Assembly: GCA_014155875.1 (NCBI GenBank)
Contig: JACEFZ010003464.1
Location: 186,001-250,000 of the forward strand
Origin: Cepaea nemoralis
Taxonomy: Eukaryota > Mollusca > Gastropoda > Stylommatophora > Helicidae
DNA length: 64,000 bases
Reading direction: 5' to 3'
A program made the position numbers and the translations under genes. Positions within the stretch are counted from its first letter, which is position 1. The number at the start of each line of letters is the position of its first letter. A model generated the notes under the pieces. The model worked only from the letters and a program-made list of their open reading frames with translations, made no database searches and had not been told where the DNA came from. Below, one piece after another: positions 34,101 through 47,105 of the stretch.

Positions 34101-37100
34101 TACACAGATACGTAATGTTCTACTTTAACCTAACCTACACACACAAGTAATGTTCTACCTGAACCTACACACACAAGTAATGTTCTACTTTAACATACAC
34201 ACAAGTAATGTTCTACTTTAACCTACACACAAGTAATGTTCTACTTTAACATACACACACGTAATGTTCTACTTTAACCTACACACACAAATAATGTTCT
34301 ACTTTAACCTACACACACAAGTATTGTTGTACTTTAACCTACACACCAAGTAATGTTCTACTTTAACCTACACACACAAGTAATGTTGTACTTTAACCTA
34401 AAAACACAAGTAAGTTCTACTTTAACCTACACAAAATATGTTTTTTACCTACACACACAAGTAATTTTTACTTTAACCTACACACAAGTAATGTTCTACT
34501 TTAACACACAAGTATTTCTACTTTTAACCTACACAAGTAAGTTTATTTAACCTACACACACAAGTAATGTTTACCTTTTAAACCCACACACAAAGTAAGT
34601 TCTTTAACCTAACAAAAGTAATTTCTTTCTTTAACCTACACAAGTAATGTTCTACTTTAACCTAAAACAAATAATGTTTTTACTTTAACCTCCACACAAG
34701 TAATGTTCTACTTTAACCTACACACACAAGTAAGTTCTACTTTAACCTACACCAAGTAATGTTTACTTTAACCTACACACAAAGTTGTTCTCTTTAAATA
34801 CACAAAGTAATGTTCTACTTTTTAAACCCACACACAAGTAAAGTTTTACTTTAACCTACACAAAGTAAAGTTCTACTTTAACCTACAACTAATGTTCTAC
34901 TTTAACCTACACACAAAGTAAGTTTACTTTAACCTACACACAAGTAATGTTCTACTTTAACCTACACACACAAGAAAGTTCTACTTAACCTAAAACACAA
35001 GTAAAGTTCTACTTTAACCTAAAACACAAGTAATGTTCTACTTTAACCTACACAAGTAAAGTTCTACTTTTAAACCCAACACAAGTAAGTTCTACTTTAA
35101 CCTACACACAAAGTAATGTTCTACTTTAACCTACACACCAAGTAAGTTCTACTTTAACCTACACACACAAGTAAGTTCTACTTTAACCTACACACACAAG
35201 TAATGTTTACTTTAACCCACACACACAAGTAAGTTCTACTTTTAAACCCACCCCACAAGTAATGTTTACTTTTAACCTACACAAGTAATGTTCTACTTTA
35301 ACCTACACACACAAGTAATGTTCTACTTAAACCCACACCCAAAAATAATGTTTTACTTAACCTACACCCAAGTAATGTTCTACTTTAACCTAAAAACAAG
35401 TAAGTTCTACTTTAACCCACAACCAAGTAATGTTTAAATTTAAACCCACACACACATAAGTAAAAAGTTTTTTACTTAAAACCCACACACACAAGTAATG
35501 TTTACTTTAAAACCCACAACGCAAGATGTTCTATTTTTAACTAACCCAAGTAAAGTTCTACTTTAAAACCCACACAAAGTAATGTTCTACTTTTAAACCC
35601 ACACACACAAGTAAGTTCTACTTTAAATACACACACAAGTAATGTTCTACTTTAACTACACACACAAGTAATGTTCTACTTTAACCTACACACAAGTAAA
35701 GTTCTACTTTAACCTACACACACAAATAAGTTCTACTTTAACCTACACAAAGTAATGTTCTACTTTAAACCCCCAACAAATTTAAGTTTTACTTTAACCC
35801 ACACACCAAGTAAAGTTCTACTTTTTAAAAAAAAAACACCAAAAATAATGTTTACTTTAAAATACCCCACTAAGTAAGTTCTACTTTAACCTACACAAAA
35901 GTAATGTTTACTTTAACCTACACAACAAGTAATGTTCTACTTTTAAACCCACACACACAATAAGTTCTACTTTAACTACACACAATAATGTTCTACTTTT
36001 AACCCAAAACAAGTAATTTCTACTTTAACCCACACACACAATAATGTTTACTTTTAAAAATACACCAAAAGTAATGTTCTACTTTAACCACACACACAAG
36101 TAATGTTTACTTTTCCTACACAAGAATGTTCTACTTTAACCTACACACACAAAGTAAAGTTCTACTTTAACCCCCAAAAACACAAGTAATGTTCTACTTT
36201 TAAACCCACACACACAAGTATGTTCTACTTTAAACCCACACACACAAGTAATGTTCTACTTTAACCCCAACACATAATGTTCTACTTTAACCTACACACA
36301 CAAGTAATGTTCTACTTTAACCTACACACACAAGTAATGTTTTTTTTAACCCACACCACAAGTAATGTTCTACTTTAACCTACACACAAGTAAAGTTCTA
36401 CTTTAAATACACCCTAATGTTCTACTTTAACCTACACAAGTAATGTTTTTTAACCTAAAACACAAGTAATGTTCTACTTTAACCTACACACAAGTAATTT
36501 CTACATTTTACTTTCACAAGTAATGTTCTACTTTTTAAACCCACACAAGTATTGTTCTACTTTAACCTACACACCAAATATTTTTCTACTTTACCTACAC
36601 ACAGAAGTAAGTTAAAATTTAACCTACACACACAAGTACTGTTCTTCTTTAACCTATACACAAGTAATGTTCTACTTTAACCTACACACAAGTAACGGTC
36701 TACTTTAACCTACATACACAAGTAATGTTCTACTTTAACCTACACACAAAAGTAATGTTACACTTTAACCTACACACCAAATATGTTCTTCTTTAACCTA
36801 AACACAAGTAATGTTCTACTTTTAAACCCACACACAAAATGGTCTACTTTAACCCACAAAACAAGTAATGTTCTACTTTAAACCCACCACAAAAATAATG
36901 TTTACTTTAACCCACACACACAAGTATGTTCTACTTTTAACCTACACACACAAGTAAGTTCTACTTTAACCTACACACACACAAGTAATGTTCTACTTTA
37001 ACCTACACACACAAGTAATTTTCTACTTTAACCTACACAAGTAATGATCTACTTTAACCTAACACCAAAATAATGTTCTACTTTTAAACCCCAAAACACA

Positions 37101-39439
37101 AATAATGTTCTACTTTAACCTAAAACACAAGTAATGTTCTACTTTAACCTACACACACAATAATGTTCTACTTTAACTACACACACAAGTAATGTTTACT
37201 TAAAACCACACACAAAAGTAAGTTCTACTTTAACCTACACACACAAGTATGTTCTACTTTTAACCCACACACACAAGTAATGTTCTACTTTAATACACAA
37301 GTAATGTTTTACTTAACCTAAAAACACAATAATGTTCTACTTTTAACCCACACACACAAGTAATTTTTTACTTTAACCTACACACCAAGTAATGTTCTAC
37401 TTTAACCTACACACACAAGTAATGTTTACTTTAACCTACACAAAAAGTTCTACTTTTAAACCCACACACACAAGTAATGTTCACTTTAACCTACACAAAA
37501 AAAAGTAATGTTTACTTTACCTACACACACAAGTAATGTTTACTTTAAACCCACACACACAAATAAAGTTCTACTTAAACTACACCTAAGTAAGTTCTAC
37601 TTAAAACCCACACCCCAAATAATGTTTTTACTTAAAACCCACACCCAGTAATGTTCTACTTTTAAACCCACACCCAAGTAATGTTCTACTTTAACCCACC
37701 ACCAAGTAATGTTCTACTTTAACCTACACAAAGTAATGTTCTACTTTAACCTACACACCAAGTAATTTCTACTTTAACCTCACACACAAATAATGTTCTA
37801 CTTTAACCTAAAACACAAATAATGTTCTACTTTAACCTACACACACAATAATGTTCTACTTAAATTTCACCCCAAGTAATGTTCTACTTTAACCTACACC
37901 ACAAGTAATGTTCTACTTTAAACCCACACAAGTAATGTTCTACTTTAACCTAAAACACAAGTAATTTTACTTTTAACCCCACACACAAAGTAATGTTCTA
38001 CTTTAACCTAAAACACAAGTAATGTTCTACTTTAACCCACACACACAATAATGTTCTACTTTAACCACACAATAAAGTTCTACTTTAACCTAAAAACAAG
38101 TAATGTTTATTTAACCTACACACACAAATAATGTTCTACTTTAACCTACACACACAAGTAATGTTCTACTTTAACCTACACACCAAGTAATGTTTTATTT
38201 AAACCCCACACAACAAGTAATGTTTTTTTTTAAACCCACACACACAAGTAATGTTCTACTTTAACCTACACACAAGTAAGTTCTATTTAACCTACACAAG
38301 TAATGTTCTACTTTAACCTACACAAGTATTTTTCTACTTTAAAAACCCACACACACAAATAATGTTCTACTTTAACCTACACACAAAATAAAGTTAAAAT
38401 TTAACCTACACACACAAGTAATGTTCTCTTTAACCACACAAGTAATGTTCTACTTTAACCTACACACAATAATGGTCTACTTTTAAACCCACACACACAA
38501 GTAATGTTCTACTTTAAAACCCACACACAAAATAATGTTCCACTTTAACCTAAAACACAAGTATGTTCTTCTTTAACCTAACACAAGTAATGTTCTATTT
38601 AACCTAAACAAATAAAGTTTTCTTTAATAATTACTTTAACCCACACACAAAAGTAATGTTTACTTTAACCTACACACACAATAATTTCTACTTTAACCTA
38701 CACACCAAAGTAAAGTTTTACTTTTAAACCCACCACACAAGTAATGTTCTACTTTAACCCACACCACAAGTAAAGTTCTACTTTTAACCCACCCCAATAA
38801 TGTTCTACTTTTAAACCCAACACAAATAATGTTCTACTTTAACCTAAAAACAAGTAATGTTCTACTTTAACCTACACACCAAGTAATGTTCTACTTTAAC
38901 TCACACACAAATAATGTTCTACTTTAACCTACCCCCACAATAAAGTTTTTACTTAAACCCACACACACAAAATAAGTTTACTTTAACCTACACACCAATA
39001 AAGTTCTACTTTAACCTACACACACAAGTAATGTTCTACTTTAATTTACACAAGTAATGATCTACTTTAACCTACACACACAAGTAATGTTCTACTTTAA
39101 CCTACACAACAAGTAATGTTTACTTTTAAACCCACCAACAAGTAATGTTTACTTTAACCTACACACACAAGTAAAGTTCTACTTTAACTACACAAGTAAT
39201 GTTCTACTTTAAACCCACACCGAAGTAAAGTTCTACTTAAAACCCAACCCCAAGTAAGTTCTACTTTAAAACCCACACCCAAGTAATGTTCACTTTAACC
39301 CCACCCAATAATGTTCTACTTAACCTACACACAAAGTAATGTTCTACTTTAACCTAAAACCCCCCTAATGTTCTCTTAAAAAAACCAAGTAATGTTCTAC
39401 TTAACCAACACAAGTAATGTTCTTTTAACCCCAACAAAT

Positions 39440-40460
39440 AACTTTAAAATACACCCAAAAATAATGTTTTACTTTAACACACCCAATAATTTTTTTAAAA
39501 AAAACCAAAAAATTTTCCAAAAAAAAAACCCCTTTTCACTTTTTTAAAACAATAATGTTCTACTTTAACCTAACACAAATAAAATTTTATTAACCTACAC
39601 CCAAGTAAGTTCTTTAAACCACACACACAAGTAATGTTCTTTAACCCAACACACAAGTTTTTCTACTTTAACCCACCCACAAGAATTTTACTTTAACCTA
39701 CAACCAATAAGTTCTACTTAACCTACACCCAAGTAAATTTTTTTTAAAAATTTCACCCAAAATTTCTACAAATAAACCCCCAAGTAAATTTTAATTTTAA
39801 AAACAAGTAAATTTTTTCTTTAAACCCCAAACCCCAAGTAATTTTACTTTAACCCCAAAACAAGTAATTTCTACTTTAACCTACACCAAAATAAGTTTAC
39901 TTTAACCTCACACACAAGTAATGTTCTCTTTAACCTACACAAATAATGTTTTTTTTCTACCACACAAGTAATGTTCTACTTAACCTACACCCCAATAATG
40001 TTCTACTTTAAATACACAAATGTTCACTTTTAACCTACACCAAATTTTTTTTTTTTTAAAAGGTTTTTTTTTAAAAAAAAAACCCTTTTTCCCCCCTTTA
40101 ACCTAAAAACAAATATGTTTACTTAACCTACACACAAAAAATTTTTTTAACCAAAACACAAAAAATTTTTTTAACCCAAAACAAGTAAGTCTACTTTAAC
40201 CTACACACACAAGAATGTTCTACTTAACCTACCAAAAAAATTTTTTTTCCCAAACCTAAAAATTTTTTACTTTAAAAACCCCCAAATAATGTTCTACTTT
40301 AAAACCCCCAAAAAAAAAAATAACCTTTTAAAAAACCCCCCGTATGTTCTATTTAAACTACCACACAAATAATTTTATTTTAAACCCACACACACAAGTA
40401 AGTTCTATTTTAAAAACAAGAAAATTTTTTTAAAAACACAAAATTTTTTTTTAACTAAAC
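39440..40460. other. Homopolymer-distorted part of the array (likely consensus error)
   Basis: Runs such as TTTTTTTTTAAAAGG, AAAAAAAAAACCC and CCCCCCC replace the normal unit, while recognisable unit pieces persist between them. Everywhere else in the genome window such runs are rare. This is the look of collapsed or poorly polished long reads over a tandem array, so lengths and unit counts here should not be trusted. Confidence 0.7.
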
Positions 40461-43400
40461 ACAAGTAATGTTTTACTTTAACCTACACACACAAGTAATG
40501 TTTACTTTAACCCCAAAAACAATAATGTTTACTTTAACCCCCACACAGAATGTTTTACTTTAACCTACACACACAAGTAATGTTCTCTTAACCTACACAC
40601 ACAAGTAATGTTTACTTTAACCTACACACAAGTAATGTTCTACTTTAACCTACACCAAGTAATGTTCTACTTTAACCTACACACAAATAAAATGTTCTTT
40701 TAACCTACACAACAAGTAATGTTCTACTTTAACCTACACACAAGTAATGTTCTACCTTAACCTACACACACAAGTAATGTTCTACTTTAACCTACACAAA
40801 GTAATGTTCTACTTTAACCTACACACAAAAGTATGTTTCTATCTATTACCTACACACAAAGTAAGTTCACTTTAACCTACACACACAAGTAATGTTCTTC
40901 TTTAACCACACAAAATGTTCTACTTTAACCTACACACTAAGTAATGTTCTACTTTAACCTACACACACAAGTAATGTTTACTTTAACCTACAATAATATT
41001 TCACTTTAACTACACAACAAGTAATGTTCTACTTAAATAACAAGTAATGTTCTACTTTAACCTAACACCAAGTAATGTTCTACTTTAACCTACACACAAT
41101 ATGTTCTACTTAACCTACACACAAAGTAAAGTTTACTTTAACCTACACACACAAGTAATGTTCTACTTTAACCTACACACACAAGTAATGTTCTACTTAA
41201 CCTACACCACAAGTAATGTTCTACTTAAACCAAAATGTTCTACTTTAACCTCCACAATAATGTTCTACTTTAACCTATCACACAAGTAATGTTCTACTTA
41301 ACCTACACCACAAGTAATGTTCTACTTAAACTACACCACACAAGTAATGTTCTACTTTAACCTACACACAAAGTACTGTTCTACTTAACCTCAACACAAG
41401 TAATGTTCACTTTAACCTACACACACAATAAGTTCTACTTAACTACACAAAATAATCACACAAGTAATGTTCTACTTTAACCTAAACAAGTAATGTTCTA
41501 CTTTAACCTACACAAGTAATGTTCTACTATTTAACCTACACAAGTAATTTCTACTTTAACCTACACACAAGTATGTTCTACTTTAACCTACACACACAAG
41601 TAATGTTCTACTTTAACCTACACCACAAGTAAGTTACTTTAACCTACACACCAAGTAATGTTCTACTTTAACCTACACACAAGTAATGTTCTACTTTAAC
41701 CTACACAACAAAATGTCTACTTTAACCTACACACACAAGTAATGTTCTACTTTAACCTACACACAAAGTAATGACATAATGTTACTTTAACACACACACA
41801 AGTAATGTTCTACTTTAACCTAACACAAGTAATGTTCTACTTAACCCACAAAGTAAGTTACTTTCTACAACACAAGTAATGTTCTATTTAACCTACACAC
41901 AAAGTAATGTTCTACTTTAACCTCACACAAAGTATGTTCTACTTTAACCTACACACACAAAGTAAGTTCTATTTAACCTACACAAAATTATTTAACCAAG
42001 TAATGTTCTACTTTAACCTATACACAAGTAATGTTCTACTATAACCTACACACACAAGTAATGTTCTACTTTAACCTACACACACAAGTAATGTTCTACT
42101 TTAACATACACACACAAGTAATGTTCTACTTTAACATACACACACAAGTAATGTTTCACTTTAACCTACACACACAAGTAATGTTCTACTTTAACCTACA
42201 CAAGTAATGTTCTACTTTAACCTACACACACAAGTAATGATCTACTTTAAACTACACACACAAGTAATGTTCTACTTTAACCTACACACACAAGTACTGT
42301 TCTACTTTAACCTACACACACAAGTAATGTTCTACTTTAACCTACACACACAAGTAATGTTCTACTTTAACCTACACACACAAGTAATGTTTTTTTAACC
42401 TACACACACAAGTAATGTTCTACTTTAACCTACACACAAGTAATGTTCTACATTTAACTTACACAAGTAATGTTCTACTTTTAACCTACACAAGTATTGT
42501 TCTACTTTAACCTACACACACAAGTAATGTTCTACTTTAACCTACACACAGAAGTAAAGTTAAACTTTAACCTACACACACAAGTACTGTTCTTCTTTAA
42601 CCTACACAAGTAATGTTCTACTTTAACCTACACACAAGTAATGGTCTACTTTAACCTACACACACAAGTAATGTTCTACTTTAACCTACACACATAAGTA
42701 ATGTTCCACTTTAACCTACACACACAAGTAATGTTCTTCTTTAACCTATACACAAGTAATGTTCTACTTTAACCTACACACAAGTAATGGTCTACTTTAA
42801 CCTACATTACTTTAACCTACACACAAAAGTAATGTTATACTTTAACCTACACACACAAGTAATGGTTCTACTTTAACATACACACACAGTAATGTTCTAC
42901 TTTAACCTACACACACAAGTAATGTTCTACTTTAACCTACACACACAAGTACTGTTCTACTTTAACTACAACAAAGTAATGTTCTACTTTAACCTATACA
43001 CGCGCAAGTAATGTTCTACTTAACCTACACACACATAATGTTACTACTTTAACCTACTACACACAAGTAATGTTCTACTTTAACCTACACACACAAGTTA
43101 ATGTTCTACTTTAACCTACACCCACAAGTAATGTTCTACTTTAACCTACACACACAAGTAATGTCTACTTTAACCTACCACCAAGTAATGTTCATACTTT
43201 AACCTACACACACAAGTAATGTTCTACTTTAACCTACACACACAATAATCTACTTTAACCTAAAAGTTCTACTTTAACCTACACCAAAAAGTAATGTTAT
43301 ACTTTAACCTACACACACAAGTAATGTTATACTTTAACCTACACACACAAGTAATGTTCTACTTTAACCTACACACACAAGCAATGCTCTACTTTAACCA

Positions 43401-44190
43401 TACACACACAAGTAATATTCTACTTTAACCTACACACACAAGTAATGTTCTACTTTAACACACACACAAGTAATGTTCTACTTTAACTACACAACAAAAT
43501 GTTCTACTTAACCTACACACACAAGTAATGTTCTACTTTAACCTACACACACAAGTAATGTCTATTTAACTACACACAAGTAATGTTCTACTTAACCTAA
43601 CCCAAGTAATGTTCTACTTTAACCTACACAAATATATTCTACTAACTACACAAGTAATGTTTACTTTAACCTACACACACAAGTATGTTCTACTTTAACC
43701 TAACACACAATTTCTACTTAACCTACACACACAAGTAATGTTTACTTTAACCTACACACACAATGTAATTGGTTCTACTTTAACCTACACACACAAGTAA
43801 TGTTCTACTTACTACACCATACACAAGTAAGTGGTCTACTTTAAACCCTAAACAAGTAATGTAATGGTCGACTTTAACCTAAACAAAGTAATGTCTACTT
43901 TAACCTACCACAAGTAATGTTATGACTGTAACACCTACACGACACAAGTAAATGTTCCTACCTTTAACCTACACACACAAAGTAATGGTCTACTTTAACC
44001 TAACCAAGTAATGTTATACTTTAACCTACACACACAAGTAATGGTCTACTTTAACCTACACAAGTAATGTTATACTTTAACCTACACACACAAGTAATGT
44101 TATACTTTAACCTACACACACAATAATGTCTACTAACCTACACAAGCAATGCTCTACTTTAACCTACCACACAAGTAATATTCTACTTTA

Positions 44191-45046
44191 ACTCACAACA
44201 TGTTAACTTTTTGACAGCAATAATGGTTATGTTTTTAAAACACAATGGTAGTTTAACCTGAAACTGGCATATTTACCGGGCATATGGATCTTAATACACC
44301 TCAATAACCCACTTAATACCAAGAATGTCATACTTATAACAAAGTCAATGTCATTAACTAAACAAGTAATGTTACTTTAACTCCACTCTAATTTGTACTT
44401 AACGTACAACACAGTAATTCTATTTAAGTACACAGAATTTTCTTTATCCTACCAAAATGTTCACTACAAAGACCATCAGTCTACTTTTCTAAACAGTTCA
44501 AGTATTTTTCAGCACGGTTTAAGTTCTGGTTAACAGCAACCCGGATGTTAACCGTTCTTACAATGTCTAGCGGAGAATTTGGAGTATTTTGGAACCCCCC
44601 CATAAGACTTAAAAGAGGTTTTTCCCTCCCTTTTTAAATTGAATTATATCAATTTAAAGGGTTATTAAGAGTTGGGTACTTTTTTGGGACTCCTAGCTTT
44701 GAATCAAGGAAATTAGACACCTATTTAGAGTTTGGAAAATCCCCGGGGGAAAATTGCCCCCTTAAATGTTCTGCCTCAAAGGAACCCCCACTTACGGTAT
44801 TTAAATTTCGTTAACCACTTTTAAAACCCCTTCAAGGGTTAAAAATTAAAACCCCAAAACAGGAACGGGTGTTGAAACCCCTTTTTTTCACTCGGCTATG
44901 CTGACCGACAGTTAGGAGTATTACAGCCATCTAATCATCTCATGAAGACTATATTAAGATTGTGTTTATGTACATGCTTCTTTATATGTAGAATATAATA
45001 TACATTTAACGGTGTATTATGGAGATTCGTTTTAACTTCTCTGCAG
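44191..45046 (+). other. End of gene B intron, partly unreliable
   Basis: Decayed array units to about 44450, then unique intron. TCTAGCGG near 44567 matches CTAGCGG at 14341 after the seed in gene A. From 44580 to 44890 the sequence is filled with CCCCCCC, TTTTTT and AAAACCCC runs and fits gene A poorly, again suggesting bad consensus. From 44895 it aligns to gene A again (ATATGTAGAATATAATA; gene A has ATATGTAGAATCTAATA) and ends with the acceptor TTCTCTGCAG. Confidence 0.6.
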
Positions 45047-46973
45047 CCTCTACCACTGTATGACAGATGCAGATAATGGAGAGTGTAATGTACACACCGA
45101 GTATGAGAGTTCTGGAAAACCGCTCCCAGGGGTAAACTTGAAGGCCATAAATGTCATGCCTCTACGGACAGGTCATCTGGATCGGAGTTATTTCACTTGT
45201 CTGTATAACCAGCGTGTAAATGCACTCAAGTGTACAAAATATAACACAAATCAGTGTAACAAAGATAAGTGTGATTCTTTCCGTCTTCAAGGCTCCTCGA
45301 TCTGTGACAATCAATGTGTACATTTAATGTGGACGTATTCAGATGAAAAACTTTTACTTAACAGTACGACAGATACCTTCGAATACTGTGACTCGGTGTG
45401 TACAACTACAACTGTGTACATTCCAGCTGTACAGAGCTCAGAACCCAGCTCACAACCACGCGTGACATCTAGGCTACCATCACACCAAACGTCAGAAGCT
45501 ACAAACCTACTCAGTGCTGCAGATATCGCCAGCACCGGTTCTAGAACCAGCTCTCCTGATACACAACTCCCCATCATTATTGGGGTAGTCTTTAGCCTGG
45601 CTGTCATAATAATTATTGTTGGAGTTATGTACAGACGAAGGAAACTGACCAAAAGGCATACTAGTAGCACCGGTCTTAGACTATCTCCTACAGACGTTAA
45701 TTACAGACCAGCTCAGACCGACGTTAACTACAGACCAGCTCAGACCAACGTTAACTACAGACCAGCTCAGACCAACGTTAACTACAGACCAGCTCAGACC
45801 AACGTTAACTACAGACCAGCACAGACCAACGTTAACTACAGACCAGCTCAGACCAACGTTAACTACAGACCAGCTCAGACCAACGTTAACTACAGACCAG
45901 CTCAGACCAACGTTAACTACAGACCAGCTCAGACCAACGTTAACTACAGACCAGCTCAGACCAACGTTAACTACAGACCAGGTCAGACCAACGTTAACTA
46001 CAGACCAGCTCAGACCAACGTTAACTACAGACCAGCTCAGACGAACGTTACCTACAGACCAGCTCAGACCAACGTTAACTACAGACCAGCTCAGACCAAC
46101 GTTGACTACAGACCAGCTCAGACCAACGTTGACTACAGACCAGCTCAGACCAACGTTGACTACAGACCAGCTCAGACCAACGTTACCTACAGACCAGCTC
46201 AGACAGACGTTGACTACAGACCAGCTCAGACAGACGTTGACTATAGACCAGCTCAGACCAACGTTAACTACAGACCAGCTCAGACAGACGTTGACTATAG
46301 ACCAGCTCAGACCAACGTTGACTACAGACCAGCTCAGACCAACGTTGACTACAGACCAGCTCAGACCAACGTTAACTACAGACCAGCTCAGACAGACGTT
46401 ACCTACAGACCAGCTCAGACAGACGTTAACTACAGACCAGCTCAGACAGACGTTAACTACAGACCAGCTCAGACAGACGTTAACTTCAGACCAGCTCAGA
46501 CAGACGTTAACTACAGACCAGCTCAGACCAACGTTAACTACAGACCAGCTCAGACGAACGTTACCTACAGACCAGCTCAGACCAACGTTAACTACAGACC
46601 AGCTCAGACCAACGTTGACTACAGACCAGCTCAGACCAACGTTGACTACAGACCAGCTCCGACCAACGTTAACTACAGACCAGCTCAGACCAACGTTAAC
46701 TACAGACCAGCTCAGACAGACGTTACCTACAGACCAGCTCAGACAGACGTTAACTACAGACCAGCTCAGACCAACGTTAACTACAGACCAGCTCAGACAG
46801 ACGTTGACTATAGACCAGCTCAGACCAACGTTGACTACAGACCAGCTCAGACCAACGTTGACTACAGACCAGCTCAGACCAACGTTAACTACAGACCAGC
46901 TCAGACAGACGTTACCTACAGACCAGCTCAGACAGACGTTAACTTCAGACCAGCTCAGACAGACGTTGACTAG
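45047..46973 (+). CDS. Gene B, large exon: receptor-like protein with 47 nonapeptide repeats
   Basis: Acceptor TTCTCTGCAG|CCTC, in phase with the exon at 24034; the spliced protein would be about 693 residues. The ten ectodomain cysteines of gene A are all kept (LYHC to SVC), including SICDNQCVHLMW. A Ser/Thr-rich stalk and membrane segment (LPIIIGVVFSLAVIIIIVGV) precede YRRRK. From 45699 come 47 copies of nine residues, consensus NYRPAQTNV, varying at N/D/T and N/D, against 4 in gene A. A 7-base deletion within a unit makes TAG at 46971. No tyrosine-motif tail follows. The cytoplasmic region is therefore a long repeat of about 425 residues with one Tyr (rarely Phe) per unit. Function unknown; the repeat could be a flexible rod or multivalent binding site, by inference only. 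Confidence 0.85.
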
Positions 46974-47105
46974 CTCAGACAGACGTTAACTACAGACCAG
47001 CTCAGACAGACGTTAACTACAGACCAGCTCAGACAGATGTTAACTACAGACCAGCTCAGACAGACGTTAACTACAGGCCAGCTCATACAGATGTTAACTA
47101 CAGTA
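45699..47105 (+). repeat. 27-bp coding minisatellite of gene B
   Basis: Unit AACGTTAACTACAGACCAGC plus TCAGACC. Units stay in frame from 45699 to the TAG at 46971, then about five more follow past the stop to 47100. Variants form a higher-order pattern: the run starting at the synonymous TATAG variant at 46293 recurs at 46806, 513 bases (19 units) later. Confidence 0.95.

Larger units (their letters stand above)
24700..44190 (+). repeat. Giant 30-bp minisatellite filling the gene B intron (about 19.5 kb)
   Basis: Head-to-tail units of TACACACACAAGTAATGTTC plus TACTTTAACC, 30 bases when complete; 24-28-base units with shorter CA runs are common. Since 30 is a multiple of 3, uniform stretches read as an endless MFYFNLHTQV decapeptide, which is not a protein. 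Subtypes form blocks: TACACGCGCAAG near 25.2-25.6, 32.1-32.2 and 33.9-34.1 kb; AAACATACACGCG at 25.4-25.6 kb. The array has one foreign insert (30960-31188), and from about 32.2 kb shows many homopolymer-like irregularities. It starts and ends in the intron sequence that flanks the seed in gene A. Confidence 0.97.

Noticed and set aside
46102..46989. A 295-codon plus-strand frame of TTDQLRPTL repeats
   Set aside because: Shadow frame of the gene B coding repeat. The NYRPAQTNV frame is continuous with the ectodomain and membrane segment and matches gene A.
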